IMG/VR virus record: IMGVR_UViG_3300042923_000376
Location: 1-27,496 of that record
Origin: a virus
DNA length: 27,496 nucleotides
Direction: 5' to 3' (one strand)
Both the position numbers and the translations under genes were made by a program. A model generated the notes under the pieces. It was given only the letters and a program-made list of their open reading frames with translations. It was not told the origin of the DNA and did not search any database. Positions 21,165 to 27,325 of this stretch are shown here, piece after piece (position 1 is the stretch's first letter; every line of letters starts with the position of its first letter).

Positions 21165-22013
21165 TCAAATCCGAATCTCTGAGCTGAGTGCGTAGCGTTC
21201 TTCGTGTGCCATTGCCGCCCACACGGGAGGCTCGAGGGTTTGCACGTCTTCCGGGTGTCCGGGCCACGTGTTCGTGGCCTCACAGGCCGCGTAGAGGTCG
21301 CGGGCGACCTTTGCGAGCGTCTTCCCCATGTCCTCGTACATGACCCCGAGGCGGTGGACTGCGACGAGGTAGGGGGCCGTGGTCTCGACGACGATGAACG
21401 CGAACTGGATCTCCCCGTGGGGCCGGTAGGCGTCCTTGTAGAACTCCTGCTGCACGTGGTACCCGTACTTCACAACCGTCTTCGTGAACGTGTCCCCGTC
21501 AGCGGAGTCGGAGGATGTTTTCAGGTCGATGCCGAACACACCGTTGGGGGTTTCGTCGGTGAGCGCGTCGAACCGTGCCCGAACCTTCACCCCGTCGACC
21601 TCACTGAACACGGACACTTCCCTGTGACCGGGAAGCTCGAACAACGCCCGCGCGGTCGGATGACGCAGTACCGCTTCGGACATGCCGGTGATGGGTCGCA
21701 TGTCGGCGGCTTTCATCGGGATCTTCCCCTCGAACCGCACACTGTCAGCCCACTCCTTCGCGGCTTTCGTTGATGCGGCGCCGTTCGACGCGAGCACATC
21801 ATCCGGGTACGCGACAGCTTCCGCACCAACCCCGAGAACCGCAGCGTGAACTGCCTTGCCGACGTCGAACGCGGCAGACGTGTATTCGCGTCCTTGCCGG
21901 TACTTGAACTTCGCAGGCGACCCACCGAACTCGGGGAGAAGGAGACGCGCCCCGGTGCTGGAGAGCTCGTTCCGGCCGTGATAATCAATGTCACTCATGT
22001 CGTGGATGATCAT
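21165..22013 (-). CDS. RecE-like PD-(D/E)XK exonuclease
   Basis: This 282-residue protein has the core of RecE/Cas4-type 5'-3' exonucleases: GKAVHAAVLG (H56), VKVRARFDAL (D149), GIDLKTSSD (D163 and K165) and the helix YGYHVQQEFYKDAY (Q189, Y192). The N-terminus (YHGRNELSSTGARLLL, then SPAKFKYRQG) is also typical. It would chew DNA ends to feed single-strand annealing during phage recombination. The start chosen is ATG at 22013 with AAAGG upstream; it overlaps the HNH stop as ATGA. Confidence 0.82.
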   Translation of the reverse strand: MIIHDMSDIDYHGRNELSSTGARLLLPEFGGSPAKFKYRQGREYTSAAFDVGKAVHAAVLGVGAEAVAYPDDVLASNGAASTKAAKEWADSVRFEGKIPMKAADMRPITGMSEAVLRHPTARALFELPGHREVSVFSEVDGVKVRARFDALTDETPNGVFGIDLKTSSDSADGDTFTKTVVKYGYHVQQEFYKDAYRPHGEIQFAFIVVETTAPYLVAVHRLGVMYEDMGKTLAKVARDLYAACEATNTWPGHPEDVQTLEPPVWAAMAHEERYALSSEIRI

Positions 22014-22549
22014 GTTGTGGCCTTTCGATGTGCCCATGCGCGCCGGTTGTTCTCGGCTTGGCTGACGGGCTCAAGATGGTCGGGGTTCACGCAGGCTCGG
22101 TTTCGGCACAGGTGGTCGATGGTGAGTCCAGCGGATATCGGGGACCGCACGAGCTCCCACGAGTAGCGGTGTGCGTACACGTACTTGCCGTCACCCAGCG
22201 CGAGCGTCCCGTACCCGGCGGCGGAGATGTTCGACGTCCATTCCCAGCACCCGGAATCGCGCTTCTGCACTGCATCCCAGAACCGTGACGGGTCACGCAG
22301 TGGTCGCTCGTCTCGGATCGACTGCATGGTTCCGGTCGTTCGTTGCTGGCGGGCGTGAGCTTGGCAGAAGCCGGCCCACCTTCCGCGGGAGTTCGGCTTG
22401 CGGGCGCATCCGTCGAACCGGCACTCGGTGTCCAGGATGGGGACGATGGGGGTTAGTTCGTGTCCCCTCTTGCGTTGCCATGCGTGCCCGCCGCAGAGCC
22501 CCCGCGCAACGGCCCGACGCGCACAACCATCGAATGTGCACTCGGTCAC
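22010..22549 (-). CDS. HNH endonuclease with duplicated zinc knuckle
   Basis: This 179-residue protein starts at GTG 22549 (overlap GTGA). Two similar N-terminal units, ECTFDGCARRAVARGLC and ECRFDGCARKPNSRGRW, are followed by an HNH_3-type domain: GCWEWTSNISAAGYGTL, YAHRYSWELV, TIDHLCRN (D145, H146), CVNPDHLEPV and NN at 167-168. Such proteins are often free-standing homing nucleases, and this one has many relatives with the same layout. It sits in frame-coupled fashion between small genes, so it is either long established or cleanly inserted. Confidence 0.82.
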   Translation of the reverse strand: MTECTFDGCARRAVARGLCGGHAWQRKRGHELTPIVPILDTECRFDGCARKPNSRGRWAGFCQAHARQQRTTGTMQSIRDERPLRDPSRFWDAVQKRDSGCWEWTSNISAAGYGTLALGDGKYVYAHRYSWELVRSPISAGLTIDHLCRNRACVNPDHLEPVSQAENNRRAWAHRKATT

Positions 22550-22707
22550 ATGTCCCCCTCGGGGTTGGCGGTGAAGTATTCGCGGAGTGCGGTGACAGTC
22601 GGATGGGACAGGTGAACACCGGTCCAAAGGTCACCCGGGTATTGGAAGGTGACGTACTGGGGGGTTTCGATGATCGTCACCCCGTTCGACGCTTCGTAAC
22701 GGTTCAC
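22546..22707 (-). CDS. Small beta-rich protein (53 residues)
   Basis: GTG at 22707 overlaps the previous stop as GTGA. The product reads NRYEASNGVTIIETPQYVTF, then GVHLSHPTVTALREYF, a likely beta-beta-alpha unit with an acidic end. No family recognised. Longer forms of the frame overlap the upstream gene and have no ribosome site. Confidence 0.55.
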   Translation of the reverse strand: MNRYEASNGVTIIETPQYVTFQYPGDLWTGVHLSHPTVTALREYFTANPEGDM

Positions 22708-22919
22708 GACAACTCCGAATCGGTCGGTTCGGTGCGCTCGGGGTAGCGCATGACGCACTCGGGGCAGAGGTCGCCCCAGCGCTTGGCGATGAACCAGCCG
22801 ACATGCCGCATCTCGACAGGCGCTGGCAGAAGGCTCTGCTCGCGAGCAATCCGCTCCTCGTGTCCGCACTCGTCACAGCGCCAGGTCCACACGGGTTTCG
22901 CGGTGTAGGTCCGGGTCAT
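22704..22919 (-). CDS. Zinc-ribbon-like small protein (71 residues)
   Basis: The ATG at 22919 follows GGGAG by 6 bases and overlaps the previous stop as ATGA. Motifs are WRCDECGHEERIA and, some 30 residues on, DLCPECVMRYPER, the two C-x2-C knuckles of a zinc ribbon with a helix-strand insert between them. A role in nucleic-acid or protein contact is plausible. Confidence 0.65.
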   Translation of the reverse strand: MTRTYTAKPVWTWRCDECGHEERIAREQSLLPAPVEMRHVGWFIAKRWGDLCPECVMRYPERTEPTDSELS

Positions 22920-23074
22920 GCTGTTCTCCCATTGGCGTGCTCGGCCACGTCCTGCCACCGACCTACGCCCATGCTCGTTTCGCGGTCCCGCACCCACCCG
23001 AAGACATCGAGGTAGACGGATGATGTGACTGTGGTGTTGCTGTCAAGTTCGACCAGAATGCGGCGCTTGCTCAT
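22916..23074 (-). CDS. Small protein (52 residues), TVT-beta type
   Basis: The ATG at 23074 overlaps the previous stop as ATGA and has GGGAG 6 bases upstream. The protein starts KRRILVELDSNTTVTSSVYL and ends VGRWQDVAEHANG. It could form a small beta hairpin followed by a helix. Not recognised, but the coupled start and ribosome site support translation. Confidence 0.55.
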   Translation of the reverse strand: MSKRRILVELDSNTTVTSSVYLDVFGWVRDRETSMGVGRWQDVAEHANGRTA

Positions 23075-23307
23075 GCTTCACTCCCATTCGTAGGGTGGTA
23101 TCCGCCGTCGTTGGCGATGGTCAGTTCCCGCACCACACGTTCCCGCTGCTGTACCCACGCAACCATCGCGTCGTAATGGTTCTGCGCGGACTCACGGTTC
23201 CGTTCAGCAACATGCGCGGCACTCTTCGCCCGTTCCAACATGCGGGCCGCTTCGTCACGGTGCGTCTCGGCTTCGGTGAGTGCGTCATCAGCCTCAGCAG
23301 CATTCAT
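23071..23307 (-). CDS. Coiled-coil small protein (78 residues)
   Basis: The ATG at 23307 overlaps the previous stop. Residues 5-60 are one long Ala/Glu/Arg-rich helix (ALTEAETHRDEAARMLERA, then AHVAERNRESAQNHYDAM) with heptad spacing, probably a dimeric coiled coil. A short tail ends in GGYHPTNG. Function unknown. Confidence 0.6.
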   Translation of the reverse strand: MNAAEADDALTEAETHRDEAARMLERAKSAAHVAERNRESAQNHYDAMVAWVQQRERVVRELTIANDGGYHPTNGSEA

Positions 23308-23603
23308 GACACGCTCACTTTCTCGCCGGGTTTGGCGTCCCAGCACGACTTGCGGACATCGGACAGGAACCGGATCGCGGTGAGTACGTCGCCCCATCCG
23401 TTCGGTGCGTTGTACTTCTCGCCCAGCTCCGTCAGGTCGTGTCGGATGATCTCGACCAGAGCCATGTCGATCCGTTTTCCTGCGGCGTGTGAGCCGAGTC
23501 CGTCGAGATCCTTGACCGGGTGGACGCGGAAGTCCTTGAAGAACTGGCTCATGTTGTACGTGTAGTTGTGAGACCCGTTGCCGACGTCGATGTCGTAGCT
23601 CAT
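23304..23603 (-). CDS. Conserved small phage protein (99 residues)
   Basis: The ATG at 23603 has GGAGG 6 bases upstream, one of the best sites in the window. The protein (DIDVGNGSHNYTYNMSQFFK, then NAPNGWGDVLTAIRFLSDV) has a polar beta start with a Tyr/Asn-rich NYTYNMSQFF and a helical second half. I recall related proteins in other phage and bacterial genomes that begin in the same DIxVG...NYTxN way, but no function is known to me. Confidence 0.65.
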   Translation of the reverse strand: MSYDIDVGNGSHNYTYNMSQFFKDFRVHPVKDLDGLGSHAAGKRIDMALVEIIRHDLTELGEKYNAPNGWGDVLTAIRFLSDVRKSCWDAKPGEKVSVS

Positions 23604-23764
23604 GGCTTCCTCCGGGAAGGGCTGAAGGCGACCGTAAAGATCGCGTGGAGGGTGAGGGCTGTTATGAGCCCGTAGAGGATGGCGTCGTGGAGGGTGTGGT
23701 TGCGTTCGTGGCGGGTCCATCCGGGGCGACCGTTCACCCACGCGGTTGGATCACGACGGCTCAT
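23600..23764 (-). CDS. Single-pass membrane mini-protein (54 residues)
   Basis: The ATG at 23764 overlaps the previous stop as ATGA, and the stop overlaps the next ATG. After a basic N-terminus (SRRDPTAWVNGRPGWTRHE) there is a hydrophobic span DAILYGLITALTLHAIFTVA that would cross the membrane once, ending in SRRKP. The charge pattern is balanced at both ends, so topology is uncertain. A membrane mini-protein in an early operon may modify host physiology or superinfection. Confidence 0.6.
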   Translation of the reverse strand: MSRRDPTAWVNGRPGWTRHERNHTLHDAILYGLITALTLHAIFTVAFSPSRRKP

Positions 23765-24027
23765 GGCTCGTCGTCCTCATCCGGCTCCGGGATTCCCAGA
23801 GCGCCGCACATGTCGCGCTGGAGCCGCCAGGAGTCCTCGGGGTGGTCCTGATACCAGTTCATGTACGCGTTCATGACGGAGACTGCCTCGTCGTGCTGAG
23901 CGACCATGGATCGGAGGGCCGTGACGACCGGCCCATCTGCGATCGCGTAATCCGTCTCTTCGAGTTCCTGCAACGCGAATGCGTCGTACCGCGCAAGAAC
24001 CGCGCGGGCATCATCGACTGCGCTCAT
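23761..24027 (-). CDS. Acidic helical protein (88 residues)
   Basis: ATG at 24027 follows GGAGGG closely. The protein is helical throughout: DDARAVLARYDAFALQELEE, VTALRSMVAQHDEAVSVMN, and ends in a very acidic IPEPDEDDEP. The acidity and size recall DNA-mimic or adaptor proteins, but there is no specific evidence. Coupled on both sides by ATGA overlaps. Confidence 0.6.
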   Translation of the reverse strand: MSAVDDARAVLARYDAFALQELEETDYAIADGPVVTALRSMVAQHDEAVSVMNAYMNWYQDHPEDSWRLQRDMCGALGIPEPDEDDEP

Positions 24028-24278
24028 GACGCCCTCCGGTTCCATGCGGTCATACGGGACTGAGACTTACCGAGCCATGCGAACCGGCGCGATTCCAACT
24101 CGATAACCGCCCCAGCCAGAATGAGGACCACTGTGGCTGTGGCGACCGCAAGCCCCAGCCACACCTGCCCGGTGGCCGTGAACGCGACAGCCAGGATCAC
24201 GGTTAGACAGGCGAGGGTGAAGAACGCGTTTGATGTGTAGCGGAGGTGTTTCGCCTTCCGCCTGTAATCCGTGCCCAT
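24024..24278 (-). CDS. Two-helix membrane protein (84 residues)
   Basis: The ATG at 24278 has GGAGG 5 bases upstream. Following a basic N-terminus (TDYRRKAKHLRY) two hydrophobic spans, FFTLACLTVILAVAFTATG and WLGLAVATATVVLILAGAVI, form a membrane hairpin, and the end is basic (ESRRFAWLGKSQSRM). Both termini are likely cytoplasmic by the positive-inside rule. Function unknown; a possible superinfection-exclusion or holin-like mini-protein, but its place in the early operon argues against a holin. Confidence 0.65.
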   Translation of the reverse strand: MGTDYRRKAKHLRYTSNAFFTLACLTVILAVAFTATGQVWLGLAVATATVVLILAGAVIELESRRFAWLGKSQSRMTAWNRRAS

Positions 24279-24301
24279 GACGGCCTCCATTGGGTGTGGG
24301 T

Positions 24302-24335
24302 GGGGCCGGTCTCCGGAGTAGTGAAGACCGGCCCC
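24302..24335. promoter_or_regulatory. Perfect 11-bp stem-loop after repeat gene
   Basis: GGGGCCGGTCT (24302-24312) and AGACCGGCCCC (24325-24335) pair without mismatch around a 12-base loop in the 103-base gap after the DUF7666-like gene. No T-run follows in the direction of transcription. It may act as an attenuator or mRNA stabiliser rather than a full terminator. Confidence 0.5.
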
Positions 24336-24381
24336 GCTGGGAGGTGTGTTCGTTTAGGGTTCCCGCCGAACACAGCGGGGG

Positions 24382-25443
24382 TCAGACCTCGACGACCTTC
24401 CCGCCACGCAGCGTGTACCACGTGTCGGCCTTGATCTTCTTGCCGTCGACCACGACGCCCGCCGCAGCGGTGATGTTCCAGTCGTCGTCACGCTCTACCA
24501 GCAGGATCGCGGTGCCGACCTTTCCGCGTGCTCGTCCCGCGTAGCCCGTTGCGGAAGCAGCTGACTTGTCCCCACTGGCAGTCGCGGCACCGTAGTACCC
24601 ACTGGCAGTCGCGGCACCGGAGTACCCACTGGCAGTCGCGGCACCGTAGTACCCACTGGCAGTCGCGGCACCGGAGTACCCACTGGCAGTCGCGGCACCG
24701 TAGTACCCACTGGCAGTCGCGGCACCGGAGTCCCCACTGGCAGTCGCGGCACCGGAGTACCCACTGGCAGTCGCGGCACCGGAGTCCCCACTGGCAGTCG
24801 CGGCACCGGAGTACCCACTGGCAGTCGCGGCACCGTAGTCCCCACTGGCAGTCGCGGCACCGTAGTACCCACTGGCAGTCGCGGCACCGGAGTACCCACT
24901 GGCAGTCGCGGCACCGTAGTACCCACTGGCAGTCGCGGCACCGTAGTCCCCACTGGCAGTCGCGGCACCGTAGTACCCACTGGCAGTCGCGGCACCGGAG
25001 TCCCCACTGGCAGTCGCGGCACCGTAGTACCCACTGGCAGTCGCGGCACCGTTCGGCACCTCAGCCTTGACCGCAGCGTTCGCCTTCTTCGACGTCGCGC
25101 CGGCAACCGGCTTGGCGTTCTTGAAGACAAAATCGACCTGAGCCTTGATGAGCCCGGTAAGGTCGAGCTTCGCGCCGATCTTGATCGTGCGTCCCGCTAC
25201 CTTCGAGTCGCCACCCTCCTCACCGACAGCGTCAGTCAGTTCCACAAGGTGGTACTGGGACGAGTTGGGCTTGTAGTAGCGGAGCACATCGAGCGGCATG
25301 GTGACGGCGTGGAACCCGGAGGAACAGGCTTCCACCGGCCCCTCGTGAACGTACGTCTCACCCTCGGCGTACTGGAACCCGCGGCACTGCATGTTCTGGT
25401 CGAAGCCCTTGTAGGCGACGACGGTCTTCTTCTCTTCGGACAT
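24382..25443 (-). CDS. DUF7666-like protein with 18 nonapeptide repeats
   Basis: This 353-residue protein starts at ATG 25443 with AGAAGGGG upstream. Residues 8-105 (AYKGFDQNMQCRGFQYAEGE, then SSGFHAVTMPLDVLRYYKP) match the domain called DUF7666, found in phages and bacteria. Then 18 copies of GAATASG plus two variable residues span about residues 132-291, and a short domain (ARGKVGTAILLVERDDDW) closes the protein. The Ala/Gly/Ser/Thr-rich repeat probably forms a beta-helix or stacked fold that presents the variable pair. Function is unknown; a binding or decoy role is a guess. Confidence 0.75.
   Translation of the reverse strand: MSEEKKTVVAYKGFDQNMQCRGFQYAEGETYVHEGPVEACSSGFHAVTMPLDVLRYYKPNSSQYHLVELTDAVGEEGGDSKVAGRTIKIGAKLDLTGLIKAQVDFVFKNAKPVAGATSKKANAAVKAEVPNGAATASGYYGAATASGDSGAATASGYYGAATASGDYGAATASGYYGAATASGYSGAATASGYYGAATASGDYGAATASGYSGAATASGDSGAATASGYSGAATASGDSGAATASGYYGAATASGYSGAATASGYYGAATASGYSGAATASGYYGAATASGDKSAASATGYAGRARGKVGTAILLVERDDDWNITAAAGVVVDGKKIKADTWYTLRGGKVVEV
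24571..25050. repeat. 18-copy 27-bp tandem repeat
   Basis: Eighteen units of 27 bp lie head to tail inside the DUF7666-like gene (17 full steps plus the 21-base constant part of the last unit). The constant part is identical in all units. Variation is confined to two positions: TAC or GAC, then TAC or TCC, so only the pairs Tyr-Tyr, Tyr-Ser, Asp-Tyr and Asp-Ser occur. The unit is a multiple of three, so copy changes keep the frame. Confidence 0.97.
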
Positions 25444-26042
25444 GTCGTCCCCTTCTGTTGGTTGGTGCGCGCCGGGGACTCGCTCCCCCGGTGTCTGCTA
25501 CGCCGCGCGGCGAATCGGCTTCTCCTGTCCTCCCCGTCCGGTAACGGGCAATGAGAACGTCAACGTGCACGGCTGCACGCAGATCAGGGTTGGACAGGTG
25601 CGCGCCCCGCGCGCCCTCTGTCCGGTGCCAACCCCGTTGTCACCGATTCGCAAAATTGATGTATCAGAGCGGCCGTAGCAGGCTCTGACCAGATGTGACC
25701 CCTTCGAAAGAGTCCGAGGTGCGTGCCGGGGCGCTATCCCCTCAACGCAATCGTTCGCTTCACCGCGTATCTCGCGGCCACACTGCGAACACCCGCCGTA
25801 ACGGTGAATCCTGTTTCTTCGACAAGTCCCACGACCCACGACCGGCCGCTAACTCCATTGCCCACTTTTGAATCCCTCTGACTCGAGCCACCCTTCGGTG
25901 CTTCCGCCACCCCACTCCGGGGGTTCCCGCCGCATTGACGATTCGTTCGCCGTGCGGGGAGGTATGTGAAGTTGTTCTCCGGGCGCGCCGGATAGTGCCC
26001 GGGTCGCGTGTGACTGCGACGGGGGCCGGTGAGACGAGCGGG
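25444..26042. promoter_or_regulatory. 599-base stretch with no confident gene, highly structured
   Basis: I see no gene with clear support here. A complex minus-strand hairpin at 25587-25634 has three stacked stems (GGGTT/AACCC, GGACAG/CTGTCC, GCGCGC/GCGCGC with a CCC loop). CCGGGC/GCCCGG at 25979-26002 follows the last small gene. Two weak minus-strand frames exist: 25734-25910 (58 residues, GTG, weak GGAG site) and 25498-25839 (113 residues, with GGCSQCGREI). The region may hold an early promoter for the DUF7666-like gene, a non-coding RNA, or an attachment site; none is proven. Confidence 0.4.
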
Positions 26043-26120
26043 TTACTCGAGCTCTGGGATGTCCGTGGGGAGTGCCGGGTCTTCTGTGAGGATGTCCGGA
26101 ACAGGACGCGACGGAATCAT
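26043..26120 (-). CDS. Possible 25-residue acidic mini-protein
   Basis: The ATG at 26120 overlaps the previous stop as TGATG and has GGAGGG 6 bases upstream, the same coupling as its neighbours. The product is MIPSRPVPDILTED followed by PALPTDIPELE, rich in Pro, Asp and Glu. It is very short and has no recognisable fold, but the start signals are as good as those of accepted neighbours. Confidence 0.4.
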   Translation of the reverse strand: MIPSRPVPDILTEDPALPTDIPELE

Positions 26121-26284
26121 CAGAAGCCCTCCGTCGATCTCACGACGCACTGCCAAACCCGCGCGTCCCGCTGCTTGGTCTCATGGATCTTGAAGAGGCG
26201 CGTACGCTCTGCGGTGGCGTGGTCGGAGTAGACGCCAAGTACGGTGCCGCTGAGGGTCAGCACGTAGACGATGTTCTGTTCCAT
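26120..26284 (-). CDS. Small DUF7336-like protein (54 residues)
   Basis: ATG at 26284 with GGGGAGG 7 bases upstream and a TGATG overlap. The pattern NIVYVLTLSGTVLGVYSDHA then AERTRLFKIHE resembles the short DUF7336-type proteins (strand, GVYS turn, helix over A/E-rich positions) found in many phages and bacteria. The function is unknown. It is the second to last gene before the long non-coding gap. Confidence 0.6.
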   Translation of the reverse strand: MEQNIVYVLTLSGTVLGVYSDHATAERTRLFKIHETKQRDARVWQCVVRSTEGF

Positions 26285-26409
26285 CAGCCGGCCTCCCCGT
26301 TCGCGTCCCACCCGGCGTTGAACACGCACTGCGCGAAATCCTGCTCAACCTCACCCAACGGGCCAAGGGTCGCGAGGAGTTGACCAAACGCGAACTCACG
26401 CTCACTCAT
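26284..26409 (-). CDS. Very small protein (41 residues)
   Basis: The ATG at 26409 overlaps the previous stop as TGATG, and its stop overlaps the next ATG the same way. The sequence SEREFAFGQLLATLGPLGEV then QDFAQCVFNAGWDANGE suggests two short helices. No family recognised. Coupling on both sides is the main support. Confidence 0.55.
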   Translation of the reverse strand: MSEREFAFGQLLATLGPLGEVEQDFAQCVFNAGWDANGEAG

Positions 26410-26636
26410 CACGCACCCCCCTTGAGTTCGCGCACCCACTCAGCGAACCCGAGCGGGTCGGCCGTCACGATCCCGGAGCCCTCGTGCACCCACAGGTGCG
26501 CTGTACCCGACTCCCACGACGGAGACCAGTAGCCGCGCTTCTCGAGCGCTTTGGCCTGCACCTCGACGGACGCGAACGTCTCGCCACCGAAGTCACGGTC
26601 GAACTCCCAATCCCAGGAGTCAGTCCATCGGGTCAT
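26409..26636 (-). CDS. Small Trp-rich protein (75 residues)
   Basis: ATG at 26636 lies inside the end of the preceding membrane-protein gene, a 17-base overlap. The sequence TRWTDSWDWEFDRDFGGETF, then LEKRGYWSPSWESGTAHLW and EWVRELKGGA has seven tryptophans in 75 residues, a notable excess. It probably forms a small mixed alpha/beta fold. Function unknown. Confidence 0.6.
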   Translation of the reverse strand: MTRWTDSWDWEFDRDFGGETFASVEVQAKALEKRGYWSPSWESGTAHLWVHEGSGIVTADPLGFAEWVRELKGGA

Positions 26637-26787
26637 GACGCACCGCCCTCGTCTCAACCAGCAGATCCACGAACAGGAGGATCGCGCCGACACCAAGCGG
26701 CACCACCCCGTCCACCCCGAAACACACAAGGGCGGCGCCGAAGAAGAACAGGAACCCTCCAGCGATCGCATTCAACGCCCGGAACAT
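26620..26787 (-). CDS. Membrane mini-protein, two hydrophobic spans (55 residues)
   Basis: ATG at 26787 follows GGGAGG by 7 bases and overlaps the previous stop as TGATG. Two hydrophobic spans, LNAIAGGFLFFFGAALVCFG and VVPLGVGAILLFVDLLV, make a membrane hairpin; the C-terminal ETRAVRHDPMD is polar. It sits right after the excisionase-like gene, among the first genes expressed on induction or infection, where superinfection-exclusion proteins are often found. That role is inference. Confidence 0.6.
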   Translation of the reverse strand: MFRALNAIAGGFLFFFGAALVCFGVDGVVPLGVGAILLFVDLLVETRAVRHDPMD

Positions 26788-26987
26788 CACGCCACCTCCC
26801 GCTCGGTGTCGGCGGGGATCAGGCGGGCCTGGTTCCAGTCATCCAGGTCGGTCGCGTAGAACGCGTTCCGCTTGCCCTGCTTGTAATGCTTCGGGCCAGC
26901 ACCCTGCGAGATCAGGTTGTACAGCGTCTGCACTGCCATACCGCAGTACTCGGCCGCCGCCTTCGACGTGAGAACCGGGCCGCTCAT
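26787..26987 (-). CDS. Excisionase-like / MerR-type HTH protein
   Basis: This 66-residue protein reads TSKAAAEYCGMAVQTLYNLI, then GAGPKHYKQGKRNAFYATDL and DDWNQAR, the winged HTH_17 pattern shared by phage excisionases and small MerR-like regulators. The ATG at 26987 overlaps the previous stop as ATGA. As second gene of the early operon behind a Cro-like gene, it could be excisionase (directing prophage excision) or a second regulator. No integrase lies in the window to decide. Confidence 0.7.
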   Translation of the reverse strand: MSGPVLTSKAAAEYCGMAVQTLYNLISQGAGPKHYKQGKRNAFYATDLDDWNQARLIPADTEREVA

Positions 26988-27214
26988 GCAGGCTCCCCGA
27001 TGATTGCCTCAACGGGCCGGTCGAGTGCGCCCGCGATGCGGAGGAGGTTCCGTACGGTCAGCGCTTCAGGCTTGACCTTGAGCTGGTGACGGAGCGTCGA
27101 CCGTGCGATACCGGACGCTTCGGCCAACCATGTGAACTTGCGTCCCTCGGTCTCGAGGACCCGCAAGACTCGCGCGGCTGCTTCGCCGTCTGCGAGGAGT
27201 GTGTCGGTTGCCAT
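26984..27214 (-). CDS. Cro-like XRE-family HTH repressor
   Basis: This 76-residue protein contains a standard XRE helix-turn-helix: FTWLAEASGIARSTLRHQL, then KPEALTVRNLLRIAGAL. It is the first gene of the leftward operon, divergent from a plus-strand gene, which is the classic Cro position. The ATG at 27214 has no ribosome site and lies 6 bases after a TACGCT -10 box, so its mRNA is probably leaderless. It should repress the divergent gene and dampen its own promoter. Confidence 0.75.
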   Translation of the reverse strand: MATDTLLADGEAAARVLRVLETEGRKFTWLAEASGIARSTLRHQLKVKPEALTVRNLLRIAGALDRPVEAIIGEPA

Positions 27215-27325
27215 GACCTAAGCGTAGACACCCATATGGCAACTTCGCAACCCCATGTGGCCATATTTGTGAACTTTTTGGCGATCAGTTTGTATCAGGC
27301 GGGTATCCGGCGCCTCTGACGGGAT
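27215..27325. promoter_or_regulatory. Divergent switch region with promoters and operator-like repeats
   Basis: Leftward: TTGCGA (27250-27245), 18-base spacer, TACGCT (27226-27221), 6 bases, ATG at 27214. Rightward: TTGTGA (27267-27272), 17-base spacer, TTGTAT (27290-27295), upstream of the ATG at 27326. CCATATGG (27232-27239), CCATGTGG (27253-27260) and CCATATTT (27261-27268) look like related operator sites; the first two are 21 bases apart, two helical turns. The first lies in the leftward spacer and the third touches the rightward -35 box. Confidence 0.6.

Noticed and set aside
24571-25050. CRISPR array or diversity-generating retroelement template
   Set aside because: No spacers, no reverse transcriptase, no adenine-specific change pattern; variation is two fixed two-state codons in coding frame.
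24495-25130. Long open frames on both strands across the repeat array (PRLPVGT- and SRHRSTHWQ-type repeats)
   Set aside because: A 27-bp repeat unit has no stop in several frames, so these are by-products of the array. Only the frame with the DUF7666-like flanks has a start, ribosome site and sensible ends.
25935-26231. 98-residue plus-strand open frame
   Set aside because: No ribosome site in the right place, runs over coupled minus-strand genes, and composition is antisense-like.
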